56,792 nt of DNA from Streptomyces alanosinicus. GTDB taxonomy: Bacteria > Actinomycetota > Actinomycetes > Streptomycetales > Streptomycetaceae. A program made the translations under genes and the position numbers. Positions 25,757 to 33,811 of this stretch are shown one piece after another. Within the stretch, counting starts at the first letter, position 1, and each line of letters begins with the position of its first letter. Under the pieces are notes generated by a model that ran no database searches, was not told the origin of the DNA, and saw only the letters and a list, made by a program, of their open reading frames with translations. The stretch spans positions 1 through 56,792 of the forward strand of contig NZ_BMVG01000043.1 of the NCBI RefSeq assembly GCF_014650595.1, written 5' to 3'.

Positions 25757-27195
25757 GGGGTGGTCTCCTCCGTCCGCGCGTGGTGCGCGGTGATCAAGCC
25801 CCGGTACCAGTGGTAGCTGTCCTTGGGCGTTCGGGTCAGCGTGTCGTAGTCGACGTGGACGATGCCGAAGCGCTGGCCGTAGCCGCGCGCCCACTCGAAG
25901 TTGTCCAGCAGCGACCAGACGTAGTAGCCGCGCACGTCCACCCCGGCGGTGACAGCGGCGGAAACGGCGGCGAGATGGTCCGTGAGGTAGTCGATCCGCG
26001 CGGTGTCGTGGACCCGGCCGTCGGGGGCGACGGTGTCGGTCTCGGCGGAGCCGTTCTCGGTGATCCAGATCGGCGGAAGCCGCGGGTGGCGGGCGTGGAG
26101 TCCGCAGAGCAGCTCGGTGAGCGCCTCCGGGACGACGGGCCATCCCATGGTGGTGTGCCGGGTCCCGTACGGGTCCACCTCGGTGACGCCGATGTCCACG
26201 GCGGTGCGCAGTTCGGGGTCGGCCGCGCGGTGGGGGGCGGCGGTGACCGTCACGGGGCGGTAGAAGTTGACGCCGAGGAAGTCCAGCGGGGCGCCGATCA
26301 GTTCCAGGTCGCCGGGCAACCGCCAGGGACCGGCGGCGAGGCCGGCCCAGGTCTCGTCCTCGTGCGCGGGGTAGCGACCGGAGAGGAGCGGCTCGGTCCA
26401 GACCTCGTTGTGGAGGACCTCGGCCCGGCGCAGTGCCGCCTGGTCCTCGGGGCCGTCGGTGGCGGCGTGGAGACGGTCGAGGTTGAGGGTGATCCCGATC
26501 TCGCGGGCGCCCGCGGCGCGCAGCGCGCGTACCGCGAGGCCGTGGGCGACCAGCAGGTGGTGGGCGGCGGCCAGCGCGCCGCGACCTTCTTCGGCGCCGG
26601 GTGCGTGACGCCCCTCGGCGTGGCCGACGAAGGCGGAGCAGTACGGCTCGTTGAGGGTGATCCAGCGCTCCACCCGGTCCCCGAAGCGCTCGGCGGCGAG
26701 GGCCGCGTACTCGGCGAACGCCTCGGCGGTCTCCCTGACGCGCCAGCCCCCACCCGCGGCGGAGCCGCTGTCGGATGGAGTCTCCAGGGCCTGGGGCAGG
26801 TCCCAGTGGTAGAGCGTGACGGTAGGGGCGACCCCGGCGGCCAGCAGCTCGTCGATCAGCCGGTCGTAGAAGTCCAGGCCCTTGGCGTTGACCGGCCCGG
26901 TGCCCTCGGGCAGCAGGCGGGGCCAGGCGATCGAGAACCGGTAGTCGTCGACGCCGAGCTCGCGCAGCAGGCCGATGTCCTCGCGGTAGCGGTGGTAGTG
27001 GTCGCAGGCGGTGTCACCGGTGGCGCCGCCGAGGGTGCGGCCGGGGGTGTGGCTGAAGGTGTCCCAGATGGACGGGCCGCGGCCGTCCTGGTCGTGGGCG
27101 CCCTCGATCTGGTAGGCGGCGGTCGCGGCTCCGAGGCGGAACCCGGCGGGCAGTTCGGGGAACGGGCGCGCGGTGGGCCCGGATGCGTTGGACAC
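25753..27195 (-). CDS. GH1 beta-glucosidase
   Basis: 480 aa, standard length for bacterial family 1 enzymes and lacking a signal peptide. It should hydrolyse beta-1,4-glucosidic (or beta-galactosidic) bonds of short oligosaccharides in the cytosol. Glu183 in TLNEP is the predicted acid/base and Glu380 in ITENGS the nucleophile. The N-terminal FRLGAATAAYQIEGA signature and the C-terminal SLLDNFEWARGYGQRFG are intact. GTG 27195 was chosen because GGAG lies 11 nt upstream and the preceding frame belongs to a dying esterase gene (stop at 27201). It is coupled to the GH31 gene by an ATGA overlap. Confidence 0.92.
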   Translation of the reverse strand: MSNASGPTARPFPELPAGFRLGAATAAYQIEGAHDQDGRGPSIWDTFSHTPGRTLGGATGDTACDHYHRYREDIGLLRELGVDDYRFSIAWPRLLPEGTGPVNAKGLDFYDRLIDELLAAGVAPTVTLYHWDLPQALETPSDSGSAAGGGWRVRETAEAFAEYAALAAERFGDRVERWITLNEPYCSAFVGHAEGRHAPGAEEGRGALAAAHHLLVAHGLAVRALRAAGAREIGITLNLDRLHAATDGPEDQAALRRAEVLHNEVWTEPLLSGRYPAHEDETWAGLAAGPWRLPGDLELIGAPLDFLGVNFYRPVTVTAAPHRAADPELRTAVDIGVTEVDPYGTRHTTMGWPVVPEALTELLCGLHARHPRLPPIWITENGSAETDTVAPDGRVHDTARIDYLTDHLAAVSAAVTAGVDVRGYYVWSLLDNFEWARGYGQRFGIVHVDYDTLTRTPKDSYHWYRGLITAHHARTEETTP

Positions 27196-27200
27196 GGTGT

Positions 27201-27620
27201 TCAGAGCTCCGGAGACAGGCCGCGCCGGTGCGGCCGGGCCAGTCGGGTGGGCGGGTTGGAGCCGCGGCCGCTGTCGTGGTCGGGGAACGACCACACGGTG
27301 ACGGAGCGGTCCTGGCCCGCGGAGTGGTTGAGGGCGGCGCAGACCGTCGAGGGCGGGCCTACAGGGGCCTTCAGGCCGGCGCCGAACAGCGCCGGAGCGG
27401 TGGCCCGTTGGGGGAAGCGGACGCCGTCGAAGCAGTCGAGGGTGGCGAAGGTCGTCTCCACACGGCGGTCGCTGTGCCGGTGCGGGTGCTTGGTGACCTT
27501 CAGGCACTGGCCCTCGCGGCCAAGGCCCCGGCAGCAGGCCGTCTTCGGCTGACCGGTGTGCGGCGGGTCCGCCGGGCAACCGTCCTCGTTGTGATCCCGG
27601 TGCGCATCGCGCGACAGACC
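27201..27620 (-). pseudogene. Acetyl xylan esterase (AXE1/CE7) C-terminal remnant
   Basis: The minus strand retains C/G-rich third positions and a block recognisable as the end of cephalosporin-C deacetylase/acetyl xylan esterase proteins. TTFATLDCFDGVRFPQRATA is followed by PALFGAGLKAPVGPPSTVCA, AALNHSAG and FPDHDSG, matching the family pattern of FxRxTAPALFxxGLxDxxxPPST and NHYxG. The catalytic Asp normally in the GLMD position is changed (GLKAP), so the fragment is inactive even apart from lacking the N-terminal two-thirds. It ends at TGA 27203-27201, six bases before the GH1 start. Confidence 0.6.
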
Positions 27621-27796
27621 TACCACGGGCGGCCACGTCCAGAGCTGTTGGCGTCGGAGCCGATCGCCGGCCGGCGGTGCCGGTGAAAGGCGTTCATCCC
27701 ACGGCAGCGGGGAACGCGCAACGGCCGCCGGCCGACGGCGGGCAGGAAAGCAGAACCCACGGGAGGGGCACCTCAACGAGAGGAGAGACATCGGTG

Positions 27797-27839
27797 GTGA
27801 AGCGCTTCGACGCTGTCACTGCCTGAGATGTGATGTCAA
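27797..27839 (-). promoter_or_regulatory. Promoter and LacI-type operator A (GH1-GH31 operon)
   Basis: Minus-strand TTGACA (27839-27834), 17-bp spacer, a poor -10 (ACAGCG, 27816-27811), and directly next to it the palindrome GTGAAGCGCTTCGA (27797-27810; 12 of 14 match TCGAAGCGCTTCGA). It points into the esterase remnant, GH1 and GH31. The abutting geometry is the same as at sites C and F. Confidence 0.7.
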
Positions 27840-27877
27840 TGCCTGGCGAGAAAGAAGGCTCCATTGCCTGCATCCTC

Positions 27878-27929
27878 TTGTTTCGCGACAAAATCCTCAT
27901 TACCTTGCGTCTCAGGTGAAGCGCTTCGA
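27878..27929 (+). promoter_or_regulatory. Promoter and LacI-type operator B (GH42)
   Basis: TTGTTT (27878-27883), a 17-bp spacer and TACCTT (27901-27906) make a good promoter. The palindrome GTGAAGCGCTTCGA at 27916-27929 starts 9 bp downstream, covering the expected start of transcription, where a LacI-family repressor would block it. Operator A is identical and its centre is 119 bp away. Confidence 0.72.
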
Positions 27930-27959
27930 CGATCGATCCTCCGAGGGGGCTGCTGCCGG

Positions 27960-28163
27960 GTGATACACGCACCGCCCCGACGTCGTCGCCTCGGCGTCGA
28001 ACTGCCGGACGGAACCTTCGCCTCGCTCGCGACTCTCGACGGCGGCTGTCCGCCGACCGGGCTGACCGGTGATCACGCCGAGAACAACACCGTCCCCCTC
28101 ACCGACAAGTTCCTCGGCTCACCGCGTGACGGCGGTACGTCCATGACCGGCTCGACCTCCTGA
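27960..28163 (+). pseudogene. Short coding remnant in the GH42 leader, possibly GH43 C-terminal sequence
   Basis: Frame-consistent G/C third positions run through RRLGVELPDGTFASLATLDG (about 27985-28045) and on to the stop at 28161-28163. The block resembles SLGVEQPDGTFTGLATLEG near the C-terminus of the intact GH43 protein in this window (45724-47235). After that point the similarity is lost. No ribosome-binding site or plausible start was found, so it looks like a leftover of a deleted GH43 gene between operator B and the GH42 gene. Confidence 0.35.
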
Positions 28164-28248
28164 CACCCCCCACCTACCCGCCACGGCCGCCGGGATCCAC
28201 GACCGGGAACCCGGCGACCGTGATCGCTACGTCTCTCGAGGGCCTCGC

Positions 28249-30390
28249 ATGACTGATCTGCCCGCGCGCGTCCTGTTCGGCGCCGCCTACTATCACGAGT
28301 ACCAGCCGTACGAGCGGCTCAAGACCGACCTCGATCTCATGGCGGAGGCGAAGTTCACCGTCATCCGCGTCGGCGAGTCGGTCTGGTCCACCTGGGAACC
28401 GGAGAACGGCCGGTTCGCACTCGACTGGCTGCAACCCGTCCTCGACGGCGCACACGAGCGCGGCATCTCCGTCGTCCTCGGAACCCCCACCTACGCGGTG
28501 CCGCCGTGGCTGGCCCGGCAGTACCCGGAGATCGCCGCCGAGGACGCCACCGGGCGCCGCGCCGCGTGGGGCGCCCGGCAGGAGGTCGACTTCACGCACC
28601 CGGCCTTCCGTTTCCACGCCGAGCGGGTGATCCGCGCGATCGCCGCCCGCTACGCCGCCCACCCCGCGGTCATCGGCTTCCAGGTCGACAACGAGCCCGG
28701 CCCGCGACTGCCGCACAACCACGGTGTCTTCCAGCGGTTCGTGGACGACCTGCGGCAGCGGTACGGCGATGTGGAGACCCTCAACCGCGAGTGGGGGCTG
28801 GTGTACTGGTCGCACCGGCTGTCCACGTGGGCCGACCTGTGGACCCCGGAGGGCAACGCGCAGCCGCAGTACGGCCTGGCCTGGCAGGCGTTCCAGGCGC
28901 GCCAGACCACCGAGTTCATCGCCTGGCAGGCCGCCGTCGTGCGTGAGTACGCGCGGCCCGGCCAGTTCGTCACCACGTGCCTCGCCTACGGCTCTCCCGG
29001 CCTGGAGGACGACGAGCTGACCGACAGCCTGGACGTCACCGCCGGCAACCCGTACTACGACATGCAGGACAGCCTCACGATGCCCGAGCCGCCGCGCGAG
29101 AAGCTCCCGCAGCAGTGGATGGCGTACGGGGCGTGGGCGCTGCACCACAGCGCCGACCGGATCTACTCCTCGCGCCAGGAGCCGTTCCTGATCACGGAGA
29201 CCAACGCCCAGGCCATCGGCGGCACTTCCGACAACCGGCCCGCCTTCGACGGGCAGTGGCGGCAGGCCGCGTGGGCGCTGGTCGCGCGCGGCGCCCGCAT
29301 GATCGAGTACTGGCACTGGCACACGCTGCACTTCGGCGCCGAGACGTACTGGGGCGGGATCCTCCCGCACAGCGGACGACCGGGGCGCGCCTACCGGGAA
29401 CTCGCCCGACTGGGCGCCGAGTTCGAGCGGGCCGGGGACCTGGTCGCCGGGATCGCACCGGACGCGGACATCGCGATGGTGTACTCGGCGCCGAGCAAGT
29501 GGCTGATGCGCAAGTATCCGCCGCTCGCCGGTCCCGACGGCGGTCCGGACGCGGGTGCGTACGAGGGCATCTTCGAGCCGTTCTACCGGGGCGCGTTCGA
29601 GGCGGGGCGCCAGGTACGGATCCTGCACACCCGCCAGTTGCACGACGCACGCGGCGAACGCCCCGGGCCGGCCCCGGAGTCGGTGGCTGAGCAGCACCCC
29701 GTGCTCATCGCTCCCGCGCTGTACGTGGCGGACGACGGGATGCTCGACTGGCTCGGTGCCTACGCGGAGGCGGGCGGCCACCTCGTCCTCGGTCCCCGCA
29801 CCGGCTACGGCGACCATGAGGCGCGGGCACGCCACGAGGTGACACCGGCACGACTGGTCCAGGCCGCGGGCGTCCGCTACGACGAGTTCAGCAACCTGCA
29901 CGCCGACCTGCCGCTGCGCACCGCACCGGACAGCCCGCTCCAGTTGCCGGGCGACGCGGTGGCCACCCGCTGGGTGGAGGGCCTGACCGTCGACGACGCC
30001 GAGGTCCTGGCCGAGTACGACCACCCGCACTTCGGGCGCTGGCCCGCCGTCACCACCCGCCGCCACGGCGTGGGCCGCGTCACCTGCGTGGGCACCGTGC
30101 CCGGCCGCGATCTGGCCCGCGCGCTCGCCGCGTGGCTCGCGCCCACCCCGCGCAGCGGCTGGCAGGGCCTGCCGGACTCGGTCACCGTCGCCACCGGCAC
30201 CGCCCCCGACGGCCGGCGCGTTCATGTCGTCCACAACTGGAACTGGCAGCCGGCCACCACCCAGGCCCCGGTGGACCTGACCGATGTCCTGGACGGCAGC
30301 GTGGTCCCGGCCGGTACGCCCGTGCGGCTCGGCGCCTGGGACGTCCGCGTCCTCGCTGCCGCACCGGGGGCTGTCGCGGAGGACCGGTGA
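28249..30390 (+). CDS. GH42 beta-galactosidase (copy 1)
   Basis: 713 aa with no signal peptide. The N-terminal TIM barrel (about 1-390) starts LFGAAYYHEYQPYERL. Predicted acid/base Glu149 lies in QVDNEPG and nucleophile Glu317 in ITETNA. A trimerisation domain (about 395-620) and a small C-terminal beta domain follow. GAGGG precedes ATG 28249. The enzyme should remove beta-galactose from imported oligosaccharides; in xyloglucan the galactose is beta-1,2-linked to xylose, but the linkage cannot be read from sequence. Transcribed from promoter/operator B. Clearly different from the second GH42 at 37693. Confidence 0.92.
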   Translation: MTDLPARVLFGAAYYHEYQPYERLKTDLDLMAEAKFTVIRVGESVWSTWEPENGRFALDWLQPVLDGAHERGISVVLGTPTYAVPPWLARQYPEIAAEDATGRRAAWGARQEVDFTHPAFRFHAERVIRAIAARYAAHPAVIGFQVDNEPGPRLPHNHGVFQRFVDDLRQRYGDVETLNREWGLVYWSHRLSTWADLWTPEGNAQPQYGLAWQAFQARQTTEFIAWQAAVVREYARPGQFVTTCLAYGSPGLEDDELTDSLDVTAGNPYYDMQDSLTMPEPPREKLPQQWMAYGAWALHHSADRIYSSRQEPFLITETNAQAIGGTSDNRPAFDGQWRQAAWALVARGARMIEYWHWHTLHFGAETYWGGILPHSGRPGRAYRELARLGAEFERAGDLVAGIAPDADIAMVYSAPSKWLMRKYPPLAGPDGGPDAGAYEGIFEPFYRGAFEAGRQVRILHTRQLHDARGERPGPAPESVAEQHPVLIAPALYVADDGMLDWLGAYAEAGGHLVLGPRTGYGDHEARARHEVTPARLVQAAGVRYDEFSNLHADLPLRTAPDSPLQLPGDAVATRWVEGLTVDDAEVLAEYDHPHFGRWPAVTTRRHGVGRVTCVGTVPGRDLARALAAWLAPTPRSGWQGLPDSVTVATGTAPDGRRVHVVHNWNWQPATTQAPVDLTDVLDGSVVPAGTPVRLGAWDVRVLAAAPGAVAEDR

Positions 30391-30536
30391 CAGCCGCCAC
30401 CGCGGCACCGGAAACAGGCCGGCAGGCCGACGTCGAGCCCGGCGTCGGCCTCCGGCACACCCTGGCCGTGTTCCGCGGCTTCGTCGACCATGTGCCCGCC
30501 ACATACAGCGATTCCGACACCTACGACGAACACTGA
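30387..30536 (+). CDS. Hypothetical 49-aa protein overlapping the GH42 stop
   Basis: GTG 30387 overlaps the GH42 stop codon (GTGA), and the 49-codon frame has G/C-rich third positions throughout. The product is hydrophilic with an acidic end (SDSDTYDEH). It may be a genuine coupled small protein, or the stub of a deleted downstream gene fused to the operon end. I do not recognise a family. Confidence 0.4.
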   Translation: MTAATAAPETGRQADVEPGVGLRHTLAVFRGFVDHVPATYSDSDTYDEH

Positions 30537-30573
30537 AGCCGGCCCTCTGGTCCCACCGCGTCCCGAAGAAGCC

Positions 30574-30607
30574 GAGTCCGGCACCGAAGCCTTCCGGTGC
30601 CGGACTC
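30574..30607. terminator. Bidirectional hairpin between GH42 and GH3
   Basis: GAGTCCGGCACCG (30574-30586) and CGGTGCCGGACTC (30595-30607) form a perfect 13-bp stem with an 8-nt loop. It separates the convergent GH42 and GH3 genes. Confidence 0.85.
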
Positions 30608-30646
30608 CTGTGCAGCGACTCCCACGGACATGGGGTCATGCGGACC

Positions 30647-33487
30647 TCAGACGGAGAAGGCGAGGTGCGCGAGCCGCAGCGGGCCACTCAGTCCGAGGCG
30701 GACGTCGTGCACACCGGCCCCGATGACGGCTGAGGCGCTCGCCGTGACGTAGTCGTAGGGTCCGGCCGTACCCGGGGAAAGAGTGAGCACGGCCAGTACC
30801 GGACCGTCATCCAGCGAGAGTTCGACCGTGCCTTCACCCGCGGCCTCCACCGTGATCCCGGCGGCCCCGTTTCCGAAGTCGCAGTCACGGAACACCAGCT
30901 CGCCCCTCCGGCCGGCCACAGGGGTGACGGAGTCACCCGACGTCTTCGTGCGGTCCACGATCTCGGTGTCCTGCTGGTCGTCGAAGTCCACCGTGTGCAG
31001 GCCGTCCGCCATGACCGGCCGGGCGACGGACGGCTCGCCGTCGAGGTCGACGGTCCGGGCCAGGCGGATGTCCTCGCTGGACGCGCCGACCAGGATCTCG
31101 TAGGGGCCCGGTGCCACCCGCTGACGTCCCTGCGCCACGTCCCAGAACGCGAAGGCCGACAGCGGCACCCGGAAGGCGATCTCCGTGACCTCGCCGGGCG
31201 CGAGCGTCACCCGCTGGTGCGCGGCCAGTTCCCTGCGGGGCCGTGGCACCGACGGCTCGATGGCCCGGGTGTAGAGCTGGGCGACCTCGTCCGCGGTGAT
31301 GTCACCGGTGTTGCCGACCGCGAAGGACACGTGCAGGGTCCCGTCCTCGACGCGGGTCGTGAGGCCCTCGTAGGAGAAGGACGTGTACGACAGGCCATGG
31401 CCGAACGGGAAGAGAGGTGTGCCCTCGAAGTAGAGGTAGGTCTGGCAGCCGCCGATCACGTCGTAGTCGAGGAGGTCGGGCAGGTCCGAGTCGTCGGCGT
31501 ACCAGGTCTGCGGGAGGCGGCCGGCGGGGGAGACGTCGCCGGCCAGGATCCGGGCCAGGGCTGTGCCGGCCGCCTGGCCGCCGTGGGCCGTCCACAGCAG
31601 CGTCGGCACCTCCGCGCGATCGACCGCGTACGGGTAGGCCGACACCAGCGTCAGCACCGTGTTCGGGTTGGCGGCGCGGGCCGCGCGCAGAAGGCGCTCC
31701 TGGTGGGCGGGGAGGGCGAGGGTCGTGCGGTCCTCGGTCTCGCGGCCGTTGATGTGCGGGTCGTTGCCCGCGACCACCAGGACCACGTCGGCCTGGGAGG
31801 CGACCCTGTGCACCGCGTCCTCGCCGCGTTCGGCGACGACGACCTCGAAGATCTCCCCGTTCCCGTCGGCAACCTTGAGGCCGTCGGCGGCGACAGAGAC
31901 GTGGTGGCCCGTACCGATGTGCCTGAGGAGGTGTCCGTTCTCGTGGGGTTCCAGGCGGAAGGTCTCCTGGACGACCCAGCCTCCGGGCTGGTCGGCGGAG
32001 GCTCGCACATAGCCGTCCTCGGCGACCGAGAGGTAGCGGCCGTCCGGCGCGCGCAGGGTCAGCACGCCCTCGCCCCAGTCGATGAGGGAGAACTCGGTGC
32101 CGTTCGCGTCGGTGGCCAGCGGCGGCAGGTCGACCCGGCCCGCGAGCAGGGCCGGGTCGAGAGCGCCTTCGGCGCCGCGCACGTCATCGGCGGCCTCGGC
32201 CTCGGGGACGTGCAGGAAGGTTCCGGCCGAGGTCTTGAGCCGGATGCGGTCCACGCCCTCTGCGAACTCCACCTGGTCCGCGCCGAACCGCTCGTAGAGC
32301 CCCTCCAGCGGTGTGGAGCGGTGGATGAGCGTGCCGCTGTACCAGTCGAGCTTGCACTCGTCGGCGAGCAGGCCGACCACCGCGAGCCGGGTGCCGGGCG
32401 AGAGCGGCAGCAGACCGCCGTCGTTGCTCAGCAGCACGACGGCCTGCTCGGCGGCTTCCTGGGCGAGCGCGCGGTGCGCCGGGGTGTCGAAGTCCGTGGT
32501 GAGCGCGTGCGGGTCGTACTCCGGGTCGAACTCGCTGAGGCGGAAGCGGACCGAGAGCTGGCGGCGTACGGCCGTGTCGATGTCCGGCTCGGTCAGCAGG
32601 CCCTGCTCCAGTGCGCCGCGGACCCGTGCGGTGGTCTTCGAGGTGTCGGTGCCGTGGTCGGTGAAGCTGTCGACGCCGGCCAGCAGCGCGGCGGCCGTCG
32701 CCTCCTCGTGGGTGTCGAAGTAGTGCTCGGAGTCGACCAGGTTGGACGGCGCCCCCGCGTCCGAGCAGACCAGCACCTCCTCGTCGGTCCAGGTGCGCAG
32801 CTGCTCGCGCAGACACGGCGAGACATGGTTCGGGCGGCCGTTGACCAGGTTGTACGCCGGCATCACACCGGCCACGGCGCCCGCCTCGACCGCCTCTCGG
32901 AAGGCGCGCAGGTCGTACTCGTGCAGAACGCGCGGGCGCACCGAGGAGGACGTGACGTCACGGCCCGTCTCGTTGTTGTGGGCCAGCCAGTGCTTGAGTA
33001 CGGGGGCGGTGCGCCAGTACGTGGGGTGGTCGCCGCGCAGGCCGTGCGTGTACGCGGTCGCGATGGCCGAGGTGAGCTTCGGGTCCTCCGAGTAGCCCTC
33101 CTCGTTGCGGCCCCACAGGGGGTGGCGCAGGAGGTTGACGGTGGGTGCCCAGACGTTCAGCCCCACACGGTCGTCGCGGGCGCGCATCGCGCGGGTCTCC
33201 TTGGACACGGCATCGCCTACCCGGCGTACGAGGTCGATGTTCCAGGTCGCGCCGAGGCCGACCGCCTGAGGGAAGACGGTGGCCGGGCCCATCCAGGCCA
33301 CGCCGTGCAGCGCCTCCTGGCCGGTGCGGAACGCGGCGATGCCCAGCCGCTCGACGGCGGGGACGAACTGGTGCAGGAATCCGATCTTCTCGTCGAGAGT
33401 GAGCCGCGACAGAAGGTCGTCGATGCGCTTTGCGAACGGCAGCTGCGGATCGCGGAAGGGCAGCGTGTGCGGCGTGTGTGCGGTCAC
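30647..33487 (-). CDS. GH3 beta-glycosidase with inserted fascin-like beta-trefoil
   Basis: 946 aa, no signal peptide, so probably cytosolic; likely a beta-glucosidase or beta-xylosidase finishing xyloglucan oligosaccharides. The GH3 N-domain (about 1-330) has the nucleophile Asp243 in VCSDAG. The GH3 C-domain begins near 345 (AEQAVVLLSND). It is interrupted around 425-560 by a module with DGRYLSVAEDGYVRA and HHVSVAADGLKVADG, resembling a fascin/CBM-type beta-trefoil, and resumes at VVLVVAGNDPHINGRETEDR. An FnIII-like domain (about 700-790) and a C-terminal CBM6/36-like sandwich (about 815-946) follow. GTG 33487 has AAGGGG upstream. Transcribed from promoter/operator C. Confidence 0.9.
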   Translation of the reverse strand: MTAHTPHTLPFRDPQLPFAKRIDDLLSRLTLDEKIGFLHQFVPAVERLGIAAFRTGQEALHGVAWMGPATVFPQAVGLGATWNIDLVRRVGDAVSKETRAMRARDDRVGLNVWAPTVNLLRHPLWGRNEEGYSEDPKLTSAIATAYTHGLRGDHPTYWRTAPVLKHWLAHNNETGRDVTSSSVRPRVLHEYDLRAFREAVEAGAVAGVMPAYNLVNGRPNHVSPCLREQLRTWTDEEVLVCSDAGAPSNLVDSEHYFDTHEEATAAALLAGVDSFTDHGTDTSKTTARVRGALEQGLLTEPDIDTAVRRQLSVRFRLSEFDPEYDPHALTTDFDTPAHRALAQEAAEQAVVLLSNDGGLLPLSPGTRLAVVGLLADECKLDWYSGTLIHRSTPLEGLYERFGADQVEFAEGVDRIRLKTSAGTFLHVPEAEAADDVRGAEGALDPALLAGRVDLPPLATDANGTEFSLIDWGEGVLTLRAPDGRYLSVAEDGYVRASADQPGGWVVQETFRLEPHENGHLLRHIGTGHHVSVAADGLKVADGNGEIFEVVVAERGEDAVHRVASQADVVLVVAGNDPHINGRETEDRTTLALPAHQERLLRAARAANPNTVLTLVSAYPYAVDRAEVPTLLWTAHGGQAAGTALARILAGDVSPAGRLPQTWYADDSDLPDLLDYDVIGGCQTYLYFEGTPLFPFGHGLSYTSFSYEGLTTRVEDGTLHVSFAVGNTGDITADEVAQLYTRAIEPSVPRPRRELAAHQRVTLAPGEVTEIAFRVPLSAFAFWDVAQGRQRVAPGPYEILVGASSEDIRLARTVDLDGEPSVARPVMADGLHTVDFDDQQDTEIVDRTKTSGDSVTPVAGRRGELVFRDCDFGNGAAGITVEAAGEGTVELSLDDGPVLAVLTLSPGTAGPYDYVTASASAVIGAGVHDVRLGLSGPLRLAHLAFSV

Positions 33488-33521
33488 GTGGGATCCCCTT
33501 GAGATGGACCGGCATGAGATT

Positions 33522-33564
33522 TCGAAGCGCTTCGATGCTTATGCGACCGACAGTCAGGTGTCAA
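33522..33564 (-). promoter_or_regulatory. Promoter and LacI-type operator C (GH3)
   Basis: Minus-strand TTGACA (33564-33559), 17-bp spacer, TAAGCA (33541-33536), and directly abutting it the perfect palindrome TCGAAGCGCTTCGA (33535-33522), 35 bp before the GH3 GTG. The layout is the same as at sites A and F. Confidence 0.75.
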
Positions 33565-33642
33565 GAGATCAACATCGCTTCTTCAAGCAATACATGAGGA
33601 AGGAACCTGACTTGCGGCTCGGGGGAATCTTGGGAGCGACCC

Positions 33643-33695
33643 TTGTGTGCCCCTGGGCGTTCATTTAACCTCACTGCAACATCGAAGCGCTTCGA
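33643..33695 (+). promoter_or_regulatory. Promoter and LacI-type operator D (transporter-GH operon)
   Basis: TTGTGT (33643-33648), 17-bp spacer, TAACCT (33666-33671), and the perfect palindrome TCGAAGCGCTTCGA at 33682-33695, 10 bp downstream of the -10. It drives the operon that starts with the binding-protein gene at 33812. Geometry as at sites B and E. Confidence 0.75.
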
Positions 33696-33811
33696 CTCTG
33701 ATTCGAATCGCAGTGGTTGGATGTCTGCTCCAGCTCAGCCAGTTCCACTCGCGACACCGCAGCCGACGGCCTCCCGCCGGGTGTCCACGTGCGCCATGAA
33801 GGGTTGACGCA

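Noticed and set aside
23300..25816. Long plus-strand open frame opposite GH31
   Set aside because: Shadow of the GH31 gene, with no recognisable protein features.
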